A stretch of 64,000 nucleotides of DNA from DATAXI01 sp963756185 (GTDB taxonomy: Bacteria; Verrucomicrobiota; Verrucomicrobiia; Chthoniobacterales; Chthoniobacteraceae), in assembly GCA_963756185.1 (NCBI GenBank), contig CAVWMS010000002.1, positions 248,001-312,000 on the forward strand, given 5' to 3'. Shown piece after piece: positions 36,518-45,249 of the stretch; position 1 is the stretch's first letter, and every line of letters starts with the position of its first letter. The position numbers and the translations under genes are program-made. The notes under the pieces are model-generated. The model had not been told where the DNA came from and ran no database searches. It saw only the letters and a program-made list of their open reading frames with translations.

Positions 36518-36848
36518 TCCCGAGCGAACCGCCATTGCGGAACGGCTCCGCGCCGCGCGTGAGCAGGCGGGTCTCTCACAAGGCCAAGTTGCGAAAATCC
36601 TTGGCTACCAAAGGCCGACGATTTCCGAAATCGAAGCGGGTCGACGACGCGTCGCGGCAGATGAACTCCCGAAGTTTGCAGAGATGTATGACGTAACCGT
36701 TGCGTGGCTGATGCAGACCGATCCCGAGGAGGCTGACCCGGCTGTCGAACTCGCAGCGCGGGAATTGGCGAAATTGAAACCTGACGACTTTGGCCGTGTG
36801 ATGAAACTGCTTCAATCGCTCCGGCGTGCCGAAGACAAGCGCAAATAA
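36504..36848 (+). CDS. XRE-family repressor
   Basis: The product has 114 residues, with GGGAGG before the start. The HTH is near 12-66: ERLRAAREQAGLSQGQVAKI, then LGYQRPTISEIEAGRRRV. The tail is helical (ELAARELAKLKPDDFGRVMK) and suited to dimerisation. Paired with the ImmA-type peptidase that overlaps its stop (TAATG), it matches the ImmR/ImmA and DdrO/IrrE type of switch, where cleavage of the repressor turns the operon on. The inverted repeat at 36173-36193 is its probable operator, so the gene is likely self-regulated. Confidence 0.85.
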   Translation: MADADPERTAIAERLRAAREQAGLSQGQVAKILGYQRPTISEIEAGRRRVAADELPKFAEMYDVTVAWLMQTDPEEADPAVELAARELAKLKPDDFGRVMKLLQSLRRAEDKRK

Positions 36849-37717
36849 TGGAGACACGGGAAATAGCGCGGGAAGCTCTCCGAGCGGCACTTAGAGTGCG
36901 GCGTCAGGCTGGCGCTGGGAAGGCACTTCCAATCTGTGTTTACGATCTAGCAGAAAAGATCGGAGTCGAAGTGAAGTTTGTCGGAGGGAACAGTTTCGGT
37001 GGAATGTATGAAAAGACCTGCGAGACGATCTTGGTTCCCACATTGAGACCTCCCGGTCGCCAAGCGTTTACCGCCGCTCACGAACTTGGGCATTGGGCAT
37101 TCAAGCATGGTACGCACGTAGACCGCGTCGAAGATTTCGACTCCCTTACGTCCGCTGAACCGGAGGAGAGGCTGGCTAATCTGTTCGCTGGCTATCTATT
37201 GATGCCGCTGTGGGCGATAGAGGAAGCGTTCGCTCGACGTAATTGGACACCGGAAAACTCAACCCCACTTCAGATATACGAGATCGCCTGCCAATTTGGA
37301 GTGGGATATTCGACGCTGATTCATCATCTCCGTTGGTCCCTCAGTTTAATCTCGGCCGACCGAGCGGAGGAACTGGATCAGACCACACCAAAGCTTCTAC
37401 GACGATCCGTGCTTGGCGGCAATACCATACGCCACCTCCTGCTTGCCGGTCCAGAATGGGCCAACAGTGTGCCTATCGATTTGGCGGTCGGTGACATTGC
37501 GCTCGTTCCTCACGGGGTGGGTGTCGAGGGAAGCTGCGCCCGGCTGATGCCCCGCCACGAATTCGGCGAACTCATCGAAGCGGTTTCTCCCGGAATCGGT
37601 CGAGCCGCGAACGCAAACGAGACCTGGACAACATTCCTGCGCGTCGCTCGTAAGGATTTTATCGGCCGCAGCATTTACCGCCACATGGAGGATCCTGATG
37701 TCAACACAGCTCCCTGA
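36848..37717 (+). CDS. ImmA/IrrE-type metallopeptidase
   Basis: The product has 289 residues. The zinc motif HELGH lies at 78-82 (FTAAHELGHWAFKHG), with a downstream EERLANLFAGYLLMP supplying the third ligand region. About 150 further C-terminal residues (LLRRSVLGGNTIRHLLLAG...) form an extra domain not needed for catalysis. In this family the peptidase cuts its paired XRE repressor after a stress signal. The start overlaps the XRE stop and the stop overlaps the next start by 20 nt, so repressor, peptidase and enzyme are made together. The C-terminal domain may sense the inducing signal. Confidence 0.85.
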   Translation: METREIAREALRAALRVRRQAGAGKALPICVYDLAEKIGVEVKFVGGNSFGGMYEKTCETILVPTLRPPGRQAFTAAHELGHWAFKHGTHVDRVEDFDSLTSAEPEERLANLFAGYLLMPLWAIEEAFARRNWTPENSTPLQIYEIACQFGVGYSTLIHHLRWSLSLISADRAEELDQTTPKLLRRSVLGGNTIRHLLLAGPEWANSVPIDLAVGDIALVPHGVGVEGSCARLMPRHEFGELIEAVSPGIGRAANANETWTTFLRVARKDFIGRSIYRHMEDPDVNTAP

Positions 37718-38519
37718 GATCATCCCCGCATCGAATCTCTCATGTGCCTGGGGAAAGGTATTTCTGAACGCGATGGCTCGCGGCCCAAGTGAACTTGCAC
37801 CTGCCCTGATCTCGTTAGATGGGTTCGTTGATAATGTGCCGGTTGAAGACTCCGAAATTCGCACAGCCCTTGACGAGGCGCTTGCACTTCACGATAAGCA
37901 ATCCTGCGCACATTCGGCCTTCACGATCTTTCCTTATGAGATGTGGAGCCGCCGCAAGAACATCGGCTGCGCCGCCCTCAGGGATCGGTATCTGCGGATG
38001 CTGCCTCGGCTAAAGGCCCGAGACCACGCGAATTGCTATGGTACGTACTTCCAGAGAATGGTCGCTTTCCAAGGGGTTCGATCGGGTACCGGCAAAGTCG
38101 ATGTGATCAACCAACTAGACTTCATCATTCAGGATTGGACGCGCCCACGTGAGCGGCACAAACACCCCAAACAATCGTCATTGCAGGCCGCATGCTTTGA
38201 TCCCCTCAAGGATCACACCGGCCAGTCCGTGCGCGGATTTCCCTGCCTCCAGCAGGTGAGTTTTGCTCACGATCAGAATGATGGACTGGCAGTGAATGCG
38301 TACTATCCAACCCAGTACGTGTTTGACCGCGGCTACGGGAATTATCTTGGACTCTGCCACCTCGGTCATTTCATGGCCCATGAACTCGGACTCCGACTCC
38401 TTCGGGTCAACTGTTACATTGGCCGACCGGAACTTGGCAATACTACAAAAACCTCTCTCAGAGCGTTGGAGACGCAGGTAGGAGAGGTGCTTGCGAGACA
38501 CGAAGAACGCGCAACCTAA
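37698..38519 (+). CDS. Divergent thymidylate synthase-like protein (TS1)
   Basis: The product has 273 residues; GGAGG 6 nt upstream sets the ATG at 37698. The fold is recognised from GFPCLQQVSFAHDQNDG with the nucleophile Cys183, followed by RGYGNYLGLCHLGHFMAHEL, which aligns with RSxDxFLGLPFNIAxYALL. The arginine is kept (211) but the RSxD and the base-selecting asparagine are replaced, so substrate use should differ from dUMP methylation. Possible activities are a hydroxymethylase or a dead sensor. It sits between ImmA and a dCTP-deaminase-like gene and is one of two thymidylate synthase-like genes in the operon. Confidence 0.7.
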   Translation: MSTQLPEIIPASNLSCAWGKVFLNAMARGPSELAPALISLDGFVDNVPVEDSEIRTALDEALALHDKQSCAHSAFTIFPYEMWSRRKNIGCAALRDRYLRMLPRLKARDHANCYGTYFQRMVAFQGVRSGTGKVDVINQLDFIIQDWTRPRERHKHPKQSSLQAACFDPLKDHTGQSVRGFPCLQQVSFAHDQNDGLAVNAYYPTQYVFDRGYGNYLGLCHLGHFMAHELGLRLLRVNCYIGRPELGNTTKTSLRALETQVGEVLARHEERAT

Positions 38520-38523
38520 TCCT

Positions 38524-39321
38524 ATGTCCTTTTGGAGTTCTGAAAAGCTGCTTGAGGAACAGGCGCACGAACCACTCGTTATTCCATTCCGTCCGCAACG
38601 CGTGAAACAAGGTGCATATGAGCTCACCCTTGGCCCGGAATATTTCATCACGGCTGACGAGCACGGTCAAAAACAGCACCGTAAACTTACGCTCGCTGAT
38701 CACGATCACATGGTCATTCCTCCTGGCCAGTTTGCCCTTTTACTGACGGAAGAGATAGTTACGATCCCTAAGGAGGCAATCGGCTTTATTTCCATAAAAG
38801 CGAGCCTCAAATTTCAAGGTTTGGTGAACGTCTCTGGTTTTCACGTCGATCCCGGATTTAGCGGACGGCTCAAATTTGCGGTTTACAACGCCGGTAGCCA
38901 AGAAATCACATTGGCAAAAGGGCAGGAACTGTTTCCGCTCTGGTTCAGCGACCTAGATCGACCCACTATGGATTTCTATCGAGGAGTGCACCAAGGCCAG
39001 AATGAGATAACAGCGAAGGATGTCATGGATATTGCGGGTAAAATTTCGTCGCCGGCACAGTTGAAGCGCGAGATCGACCAGTTACGTACCTGGCTTCAGT
39101 GGTTCAGCGTAGGCGTAGGCGCAGTTGTCACTTGCGTCTTATTGCCACTGTTGGTCTGGTTTTTTGAGCAAAAATCCGACGGTGATCATAGTGCTGGGGT
39201 CTCAAATCACGCGGAAAAGTCGCCGCCGGCGGTTACTTCTGACGCGTCCGCTGCGCCACCCACGGCTTCACCCACGGCGGTGCCTTTGCACTCCCCTTCA
39301 CCTGTTAGGGGCGCGCCATGA
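38524..39321 (+). CDS. Membrane-anchored dCTP deaminase/dUTPase-like protein without catalytic residues
   Basis: The product has 265 residues. Residues 10-150 follow the dCTP deaminase/dUTPase trimer fold: YELTLGPEYFITA, AIGFISIKASLKFQGL, and GFHVDPGFSGRLKFAVYNAG. Compared with Escherichia coli Dcd (RIDPGWQGCIVLEFYN), the general-base Glu is Ala119 and the Arg of SSSLARLGL is Phe. Both key residues are missing, so it should bind but not deaminate a nucleotide. A linker (KREIDQLRTWLQ) leads to one membrane helix (about 193-214) and a Ser/Pro/Ala-rich tail. A nucleotide sensor wired to the membrane is a reasonable inference. It overlaps the next start as ATGA. Confidence 0.75.
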   Translation: MSFWSSEKLLEEQAHEPLVIPFRPQRVKQGAYELTLGPEYFITADEHGQKQHRKLTLADHDHMVIPPGQFALLLTEEIVTIPKEAIGFISIKASLKFQGLVNVSGFHVDPGFSGRLKFAVYNAGSQEITLAKGQELFPLWFSDLDRPTMDFYRGVHQGQNEITAKDVMDIAGKISSPAQLKREIDQLRTWLQWFSVGVGAVVTCVLLPLLVWFFEQKSDGDHSAGVSNHAEKSPPAVTSDASAAPPTASPTAVPLHSPSPVRGAP

Positions 39322-41039
39322 CCGATCCTTCCAAGAAGCCAGCGGGCAGTTTGATCGTCTTTGAAGGCCCAGACGGCGTGGGAAAGACCACTCTCTCCAA
39401 ACAATTCACCGAGCATCTCAGCCAAATCCGCCGGGTGCCTTGTGAATGGTTTGCCTTTCCGGGGCAAGAGCCGTCTTCGCTTGGTAAGCTTGTTTACGAG
39501 CTGCATCACAATTCCGCGTCGGCGGGCGTGAAAACTATTCATCCCGCCAGTATGCAACTCCTGCACGTTGCTGCTCACATCGACATGATCGAAGAACGCA
39601 TTTTACCAGCATTGCGAGAAGGTAAAACAGTCGTGCTCGACCGCTTTTGGTGGTCGACTTGGGCATATGGTTCCTTAGCCGCAGTCGAACCGATGTCGCT
39701 TCGCAAAATGCTGGACCTGGAAGCGGTGCACTGGCATGACGTCCTACCGGAAATTGTCTTCCTCATCGACCGCGCGGCGCCACCGAAGAGGGACTCCAAA
39801 CTACAGTGGAGCGTACTCCGAGAGCACTATCGCGCGCTAATCGATCGCGAATCTGGTCGCCACCCAATCATTCGCGTCCAAAACGACGGCCCGTTAGTTG
39901 CCACTCTCAATGTTCTCGTGGCGGCCTTACGGTTGCGTCCGGCATCGGATACACAGAAAAGGAATCTTCGTGCAGCAATCACTTCAAGCGATTCAGGTAA
40001 CCTTACGGTCGGTCGCCGAGGTTCCGGTCATGTAACCCCCGTGGCCAGACTCTCTCCGGCAAAAGCGTCCCTGGTGTACGACACCTATTGGCAGTTCGCG
40101 TCTGAACGCCAGGCCATCTTCTTTCGCCGTTTTCGTGGTGAACCGTCCCCTTGGAGCAACGATCCCATTTTTCAAACGTACAAGTTTACGAATGCTTACC
40201 GTGCATCTGATCGTACCAGCCAGTTCCTGATCCGCGATGTGATCTACAAAGGCGCCTCGGAGCCAAACGAGATCTGCTTCCGTGTATTGCTATTTAAACT
40301 TTTCAACCGAATCGAAACATGGGAATTGTTACGGCAACATATTCACCCGATATCTTACCGGGATTATTCTTTCTCGTTGTATGACAAGGTACTAAATAGA
40401 GCTTTGGAACGCGGACAACCCATTTATTCAGCGGCTTATATTATGCCATCCGGTGGCGCATCGAGTCCCTACTCTCGGAAGCATCAAATGCACCTTCACT
40501 TGATCGAGCAAATGATGCGTGATGAGCTGCCGGAACGTATCGCGGAAGCGCCTTCGATGGGCAAAGCCTTCGAGTTGCTTCGCGCCTATCCAACGATTGG
40601 TGATTTCCTGGCTTACCAATATGTGACCGACTTGAATTACAGCCCATTGACAACCTTTTCGGAAACGGAGTTTGTTGTTGCTGGCCCCGGTGCGCGCGAC
40701 GGAATCCGCAAATGCTTTACTGATTTTGGAGGCCTAAGTGAAAGTGAAATCATAAAATTTGTCGCGGATCGGCAGCAGATCGAGGCTGAACGCCTCGGTA
40801 TAGAGATTCAGACGCTCTGGGGGCGTCCGTTACAATACATAGACTGTCAAAACCTCTTTTGCGAGGTGGATAAGTACGCCCGGATAGCGCATCCCGATGT
40901 GACGGGATATACGGGCCGGTCGCGAATAAAGCAGAAATTCCGCCCGCTGGATAGCCCCGTCAAATACTATTTCCCGCCAAAGTGGCGTCTAAATGAATTA
41001 ATCGAACAGGAGGGCAGCGCTGGTGTTCTCGACATTTAG
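39318..41039 (+). CDS. Thymidylate kinase fused to a 5-hydroxymethyl-dU kinase-type helical domain
   Basis: The product has 573 residues. Residues 10-210 are a thymidylate kinase (LIVFEGPDGVGKTTLSKQF; VVLDRFWWSTWAYG as the DR motif). Residues about 245-560 match the all-helical domain that Pfam calls the 5-hmdU DNA kinase helical domain: VYDTYWQFASERQAIFFRR, then GEPSPWSNDPIFQTYKFTN and AYRASDRTSQFLIRDVIY. Known thymidine-hypermodifying phages pair such a kinase with thymidylate-synthase-like hydroxymethylases. Here the helical domain is fused to a TMK instead. The predicted substrate is a modified deoxyuridine nucleotide or its DNA form. The gene overlaps both neighbours. Confidence 0.75.
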   Translation: MTDPSKKPAGSLIVFEGPDGVGKTTLSKQFTEHLSQIRRVPCEWFAFPGQEPSSLGKLVYELHHNSASAGVKTIHPASMQLLHVAAHIDMIEERILPALREGKTVVLDRFWWSTWAYGSLAAVEPMSLRKMLDLEAVHWHDVLPEIVFLIDRAAPPKRDSKLQWSVLREHYRALIDRESGRHPIIRVQNDGPLVATLNVLVAALRLRPASDTQKRNLRAAITSSDSGNLTVGRRGSGHVTPVARLSPAKASLVYDTYWQFASERQAIFFRRFRGEPSPWSNDPIFQTYKFTNAYRASDRTSQFLIRDVIYKGASEPNEICFRVLLFKLFNRIETWELLRQHIHPISYRDYSFSLYDKVLNRALERGQPIYSAAYIMPSGGASSPYSRKHQMHLHLIEQMMRDELPERIAEAPSMGKAFELLRAYPTIGDFLAYQYVTDLNYSPLTTFSETEFVVAGPGARDGIRKCFTDFGGLSESEIIKFVADRQQIEAERLGIEIQTLWGRPLQYIDCQNLFCEVDKYARIAHPDVTGYTGRSRIKQKFRPLDSPVKYYFPPKWRLNELIEQEGSAGVLDI

Positions 41040-42045
41040 TGGCAGAAACGCCGACGAACTGTGGCGCAGTGTGCGGGATGCATTTGCGACCGACGATACG
41101 GCGGCTGCACCGCAATGCGGTCGCGGCGGCGACACCAACGAATTGTTGCACGCCGCTCTCACTTTAGAGGATCCGCGTCAACGTTGGATTGCTGCGCGGG
41201 AGCCCGCCATAAATGTCGCCTTTGCGCTTGCAGACGTTGTGTGGATGCTGTGCGGCCGCCGCGATGCTGTTTTTCTGAACTACTTTAACACTCGGCTTCC
41301 CTCGTTTGCTGGCGAGGGTCCCATTTACCACGGAGCCTACGGCTACCGGATTATACATCACTTTGGAATTGATCAAATGGAGCGCGCCTATACCTCGTTC
41401 CAAGCCAACCGCGATACGCGCCAAGTGGTTTTACAAATCTGGGACTCCAGGATCGACTTGCCGCATCCGGACGGCACACCGACATCACCCGATGTCCCGT
41501 GTAACATAAGTGCATTGCTAAAGGTGCGCGCGAACAAGCTGGAATGGCTGCAAGTCATGCGTAGTAATGATGTCTTTCGCGGTCTGCCTCATAATATTGT
41601 TCAATTTACGACATTGCAGGAGGTCCTTGCAGGGTGGCTAGGTGTTGAAGTCGGTGCGTACCACCATCTCAGTGACAGCCTACACACATATGCCGCGGAC
41701 AGGAAGAATCTCGTGCGGGTGAATGCCGAGGTTGCCCGTCCAAATACAGACAGGTTCGATCATCCGAAACCGCTGTCTCAGTATCTTTGGAGCCAGATCG
41801 AGATGGCGGTCGAGCGAATCATCAATCCGGCTATTGATTCAACTGCAATCGTCGAACAAGTAGAGACGGCGGATATGCCAATGGCGTTTGCAAATGTGCT
41901 GCGGGTTCTTTCCGCGGAAGGTCTTCGGCGTCGCGATTCATTGGTGCTCGCAAATGAGGTTATGAGGGGGTGTTCCAATCCGGCCTATCAGCAGCTTTGG
42001 CAACGTTGGATCGCACGAATGGGCAGTGGAGCACGAGGGGCATAA
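41023..42045 (+). CDS. Thymidylate synthase-like protein (TS2)
   Basis: The product has 340 residues. A GTG at 41023 with AGGAGGG upstream gives MFSTFSGRNADEL. Thymidylate synthase hallmarks are IYHGAYGYRI, the nucleophile C160 (PDVPCNISALLKV), RSNDVFRGLPHNIVQ (R180, D183 and the base-selecting N191) and the final LHTY. A 90-residue N-terminal part is longer than usual. Keeping Asn191 predicts dUMP use. Unlike TS1 this copy looks catalytically able, as thymidylate synthase or as deoxyuridylate hydroxymethylase, which cannot be told apart by sequence alone. It closes the operon. Confidence 0.75.
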   Translation: MFSTFSGRNADELWRSVRDAFATDDTAAAPQCGRGGDTNELLHAALTLEDPRQRWIAAREPAINVAFALADVVWMLCGRRDAVFLNYFNTRLPSFAGEGPIYHGAYGYRIIHHFGIDQMERAYTSFQANRDTRQVVLQIWDSRIDLPHPDGTPTSPDVPCNISALLKVRANKLEWLQVMRSNDVFRGLPHNIVQFTTLQEVLAGWLGVEVGAYHHLSDSLHTYAADRKNLVRVNAEVARPNTDRFDHPKPLSQYLWSQIEMAVERIINPAIDSTAIVEQVETADMPMAFANVLRVLSAEGLRRRDSLVLANEVMRGCSNPAYQQLWQRWIARMGSGARGA

Positions 42046-42306
42046 TTACTCGTCCAGCCCTTCAGCAGCGATAGGAGGCGCAGGATTTGTTTGGGGTTTG
42101 TAACAGTCAAAGTTGGTTCGGTCGCTTCCAGAATTCCGGACGAAGCAGATCACGATCTCCCTTTCTGGATCATACGCGGCGACCATCCTCGATTCCTTGG
42201 TGCCATACCAGGGCTTCATAACCTTCGATCCATGCCTTTCCGGCATGAAATCGAAGGGCACCTGCTTCAGCAGTTCATTCTCCAGATCCCTCATCACGCA
42301 GATCAT
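42046..42306 (-). CDS. Small hypothetical protein
   Basis: The product has 86 residues on the minus strand, with its stop directly abutting the stop of TS2. It reads well as a protein: MICVMRDLENELLKQVPFDF, then EREIVICFVRNSGSDR and a Pro/Ala tail. No family is recognised. It lies 126 bp downstream of the DUF499 gene on the same strand and may be the last member of that operon or an independent gene. Confidence 0.45.
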   Translation of the reverse strand: MICVMRDLENELLKQVPFDFMPERHGSKVMKPWYGTKESRMVAAYDPEREIVICFVRNSGSDRTNFDCYKPQTNPAPPIAAEGLDE

Positions 42307-42432
42307 CCCTCGGCCCTGCTGTTTATGGCCGTTTCACGCAGAGGCGGCGATCCGGATTCCATTGAGGCGGATGAAATCAATCTGGCTGTCCCGAGTTTTC
42401 AATTGGCACGCTCTATTACTGAATCCTTCAAA

Positions 42433-45240
42433 TCAGCCAGCCTTCACGTCTGGGTCCAGACCGAGCTCTCTGAGCGCAGCCCTGGCTTCTTCCAGTTTTT
42501 GCTTACTAACTCCGCCCTCTGGAGATGCTTCGAAGGTCACACTGAGCTTCACTCCTTGGCCGGTAGCAAACTTGGAGACGACCTTGGTGTAAAAATTCAT
42601 CCATTTCTGCGGGGGGACCTCTCCGCTCCATAGGATTGAAGGGAATAGTTCGGCTTGCGCGGGCTCCGGAGTGGTGTTGGCTCCGGGTGTGGGACCTGTT
42701 GTAGTGGTTGTGGTCTCTCCTAGCACATCCGGCCCCACCGGAGTTGGGACGTCCCCCTCGGTTGCCGGCGCAGGGGTGGAAAGTGTCGATTGCGCAGCGC
42801 GATACGCCTCGGCGGTCTCCTTTCGGATGAGGAATACGTCTTCGGAAATCTCCACATCCGAGGGGAGCATCCCCGTGCCGAAGACAAATGGGGAATATTT
42901 GCCATCGGCTCCTTTACCCACGTAAGCGAGTTCTCCGGCGCTGATGCCTTTTGATATGGTGTCCTGGATGGCGGCAGTCCCTTTTATAATCCGCGGAAAT
43001 TGTGGTGAGGCGTAGATGGCGTCACGAACCGATTTGGTCGGCCATTCGGTGAAGGCTGAAGACCAGTTTTTGAGTAGCAGCCGGACCGAGATGCCTTTGT
43101 CAAAATCTCCGTCGGTTGTGAGCCTATTGAGGATATTCTCGATTGGGCTGTTTGCCGAACTGGAATGAACCAAACCGAGATCGACCTGGCGAAGTGCGTT
43201 ATCCTTCCCTACCAGCAGGACATGTTTGTACGACCGCCAAACCGCTTCCCTGAGGTCACGTTTTGCCTTTTGAATGCTTTCGGCGAGTTGGCGGCGTTGG
43301 GTTTCGTCGAGCTTGAGATCGACGGCTTCGTCGTCGATTGCCTGCCATGCCAAAAGTTTCCGGGCCTCGTCGCGCATCGCGTGCGGAGCATCGGCGACAA
43401 CCCAAACCAATGCGTTCTTAAAAGTGCGCGCCGACGTTCCGCATTCCTTGGTCATTCGGTCCGCGTATTGGAGGGTCGCCTCCTGGTCCTCTAGCGTGTG
43501 ATCAAGATCGCCAATGACAAAGGTCACAACAGGCCGATCCGGAATCAGCACGCTTTTGTCCGGGAAGGGAATTCGTTCCAGCCCGTCTCGTTGAGGGAAT
43601 TGGCGTAAGATCTCCTGCTTGACCGTATCGTCCACCTGCGCTGGCTGGACATTGGCCCGCTTGTCCGCGAACCGCTTGTTCAAGTTTTCCTTGAGGCTAA
43701 ACTTGTAATTCTTCTTCTCGACGATCAGGTAGTAACTCTTGTCCACCAAGGCATCCAGAGCGGTCTCGATATTGCCGAGATCGAGGTCTGGATTCCCAAC
43801 GGCCAGGCGTATCTCCGGCACCGTCGCTTCCGAGCGACTCGTACCGCCATTGGATTCGAAAAAGACCGTTGTCGCCACCTTCTGATGGACGCGTTCCTCG
43901 CGGATTGCGTCGATGGCCTCTGCATCCAAGGTAATGGCGTGGGAGTCCTTCCGACCGGCAATATCCGTTGTTACCGCCGTTTCCAAGGCTCGGCTACCCA
44001 ATTGTTCAAAAACAGCCGCGCGGAAAATCGCATCGGAAAACGGTGCTGTACCGAGCGTCAAAAGTGGATCGGGGTGCGCTTTCCGGTAGGCCGCCGTGTA
44101 TGCGTGCGATACCCAGATCGCCAGCATCCGGAGGACACCGCGGGTTTGCTGGAACTTGGGAACCGACTGCCATTTGCGTTCAAAGACGGAAAGCACCGAA
44201 GGATGGAACGGGTAGCAGGCCTCGAAATGGGCACGGGCATGCTCCGGTGGTATCAGGCCGGGCAATTGTTGGGCGTGCTCCGTCACCCAGCGGGCGTATT
44301 CGTGGCAGGCGTCCTTGGCCTTTTCAGGAAGCAATACCCGGCCGTCGGCGCCCAGCGCCCGTGTATCCCAGTCAAAAAGGCGCCGGCGGATGATTTCGCT
44401 GGTCTCCGCGCCAGCGGTCATCGTCATGGCCTTCCCCACCCGATCCAGCATCTTTGTCATGCGCGTGTAGTCCGCCACATCGTCATGTGTCATTTCCAAA
44501 TCCAGTGAAGCTGGAACCGAGACAACCAGGACGGATTTCGGATTCATCGCTCCCGACAGGTTCATCAGAAAGTCGTAGAACTGATCGTTCAACCCCTCCC
44601 GGCGGAACCTGCTCATGTAGTTCATGAGCTCGTCCATCAGGATGATGCATGGCTCGTTCTCTGGCAGCAGCTTGCGGATCACGTCGCCACCGGGGGCAAT
44701 CCGCTTCGCATCGTGCTCCTTCACCAGTTCAAAGGCCGCCGCGCCGCCCAGTTGCCAGGCAATCTCCCCCCATGGCGTCGTGCGCCGGGGTTCCCCTGGG
44801 TTGCCGCGTCCGGCAATCGAATCGAATTCGGTTCCCACGAATACCGCCACCCGTCCCTTCGGGATTTGTGACACCGCCGCTTTGTCCCGGATTTGGCTGA
44901 CGCCAATCCATCCGTGTGAGGCGGGACCGTTGATTCCCAGGTGGTAGACGAGCGTCAGGGCGTGCGTCTTGCCGCCCCCGAAGTTTGTGGCGAGGTTGAA
45001 GACGGGAGACGTATGGCTCGTTTCGCCATTCATCCGCCGCACCACCTGAGCTGCGAGGTCCAGCAGGTTTGCGGAGAGGAAAGTCTTCGCAAAGAATTGC
45101 TCCGGGTCGGTGTAATCCGGGCGCCCGGTGCCATCCCGTACCCGGTCCAGATGCACGGCAAACTCGGATGCATCCTGCGACTTTCCTTCGCGCAAATCCT
45201 CGCGCGGCTTCACTACGTCATACCAGGGTTTCAGTTTCAT
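42433..45240 (-). CDS. DUF499 AAA-type ATPase of a defence locus
   Basis: The product has 935 residues. An N-terminal lead (MKLKPWYDVVKPREDL) is typical of the family. Walker A is ATNFGGGKTHALTL (86-96), and Walker B with the DEL triad is CIILMDELMNYM (about 207-218). Motifs for a RecA/AAA fold follow (ETSEIIRRRLFDWDT). The C-terminal 150 residues are Pro/Thr-rich and then helical. DUF499 proteins occur in defence islands beside DUF1156 methylases and helicases, and a role in phage or plasmid restriction is suspected. It ends the seven-gene operon, 9 bp after the nuclease-like gene. Confidence 0.85.
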   Translation of the reverse strand: MKLKPWYDVVKPREDLREGKSQDASEFAVHLDRVRDGTGRPDYTDPEQFFAKTFLSANLLDLAAQVVRRMNGETSHTSPVFNLATNFGGGKTHALTLVYHLGINGPASHGWIGVSQIRDKAAVSQIPKGRVAVFVGTEFDSIAGRGNPGEPRRTTPWGEIAWQLGGAAAFELVKEHDAKRIAPGGDVIRKLLPENEPCIILMDELMNYMSRFRREGLNDQFYDFLMNLSGAMNPKSVLVVSVPASLDLEMTHDDVADYTRMTKMLDRVGKAMTMTAGAETSEIIRRRLFDWDTRALGADGRVLLPEKAKDACHEYARWVTEHAQQLPGLIPPEHARAHFEACYPFHPSVLSVFERKWQSVPKFQQTRGVLRMLAIWVSHAYTAAYRKAHPDPLLTLGTAPFSDAIFRAAVFEQLGSRALETAVTTDIAGRKDSHAITLDAEAIDAIREERVHQKVATTVFFESNGGTSRSEATVPEIRLAVGNPDLDLGNIETALDALVDKSYYLIVEKKNYKFSLKENLNKRFADKRANVQPAQVDDTVKQEILRQFPQRDGLERIPFPDKSVLIPDRPVVTFVIGDLDHTLEDQEATLQYADRMTKECGTSARTFKNALVWVVADAPHAMRDEARKLLAWQAIDDEAVDLKLDETQRRQLAESIQKAKRDLREAVWRSYKHVLLVGKDNALRQVDLGLVHSSSANSPIENILNRLTTDGDFDKGISVRLLLKNWSSAFTEWPTKSVRDAIYASPQFPRIIKGTAAIQDTISKGISAGELAYVGKGADGKYSPFVFGTGMLPSDVEISEDVFLIRKETAEAYRAAQSTLSTPAPATEGDVPTPVGPDVLGETTTTTTGPTPGANTTPEPAQAELFPSILWSGEVPPQKWMNFYTKVVSKFATGQGVKLSVTFEASPEGGVSKQKLEEARAALRELGLDPDVKAG

Positions 45241-45249
45241 AGGGGGTGC

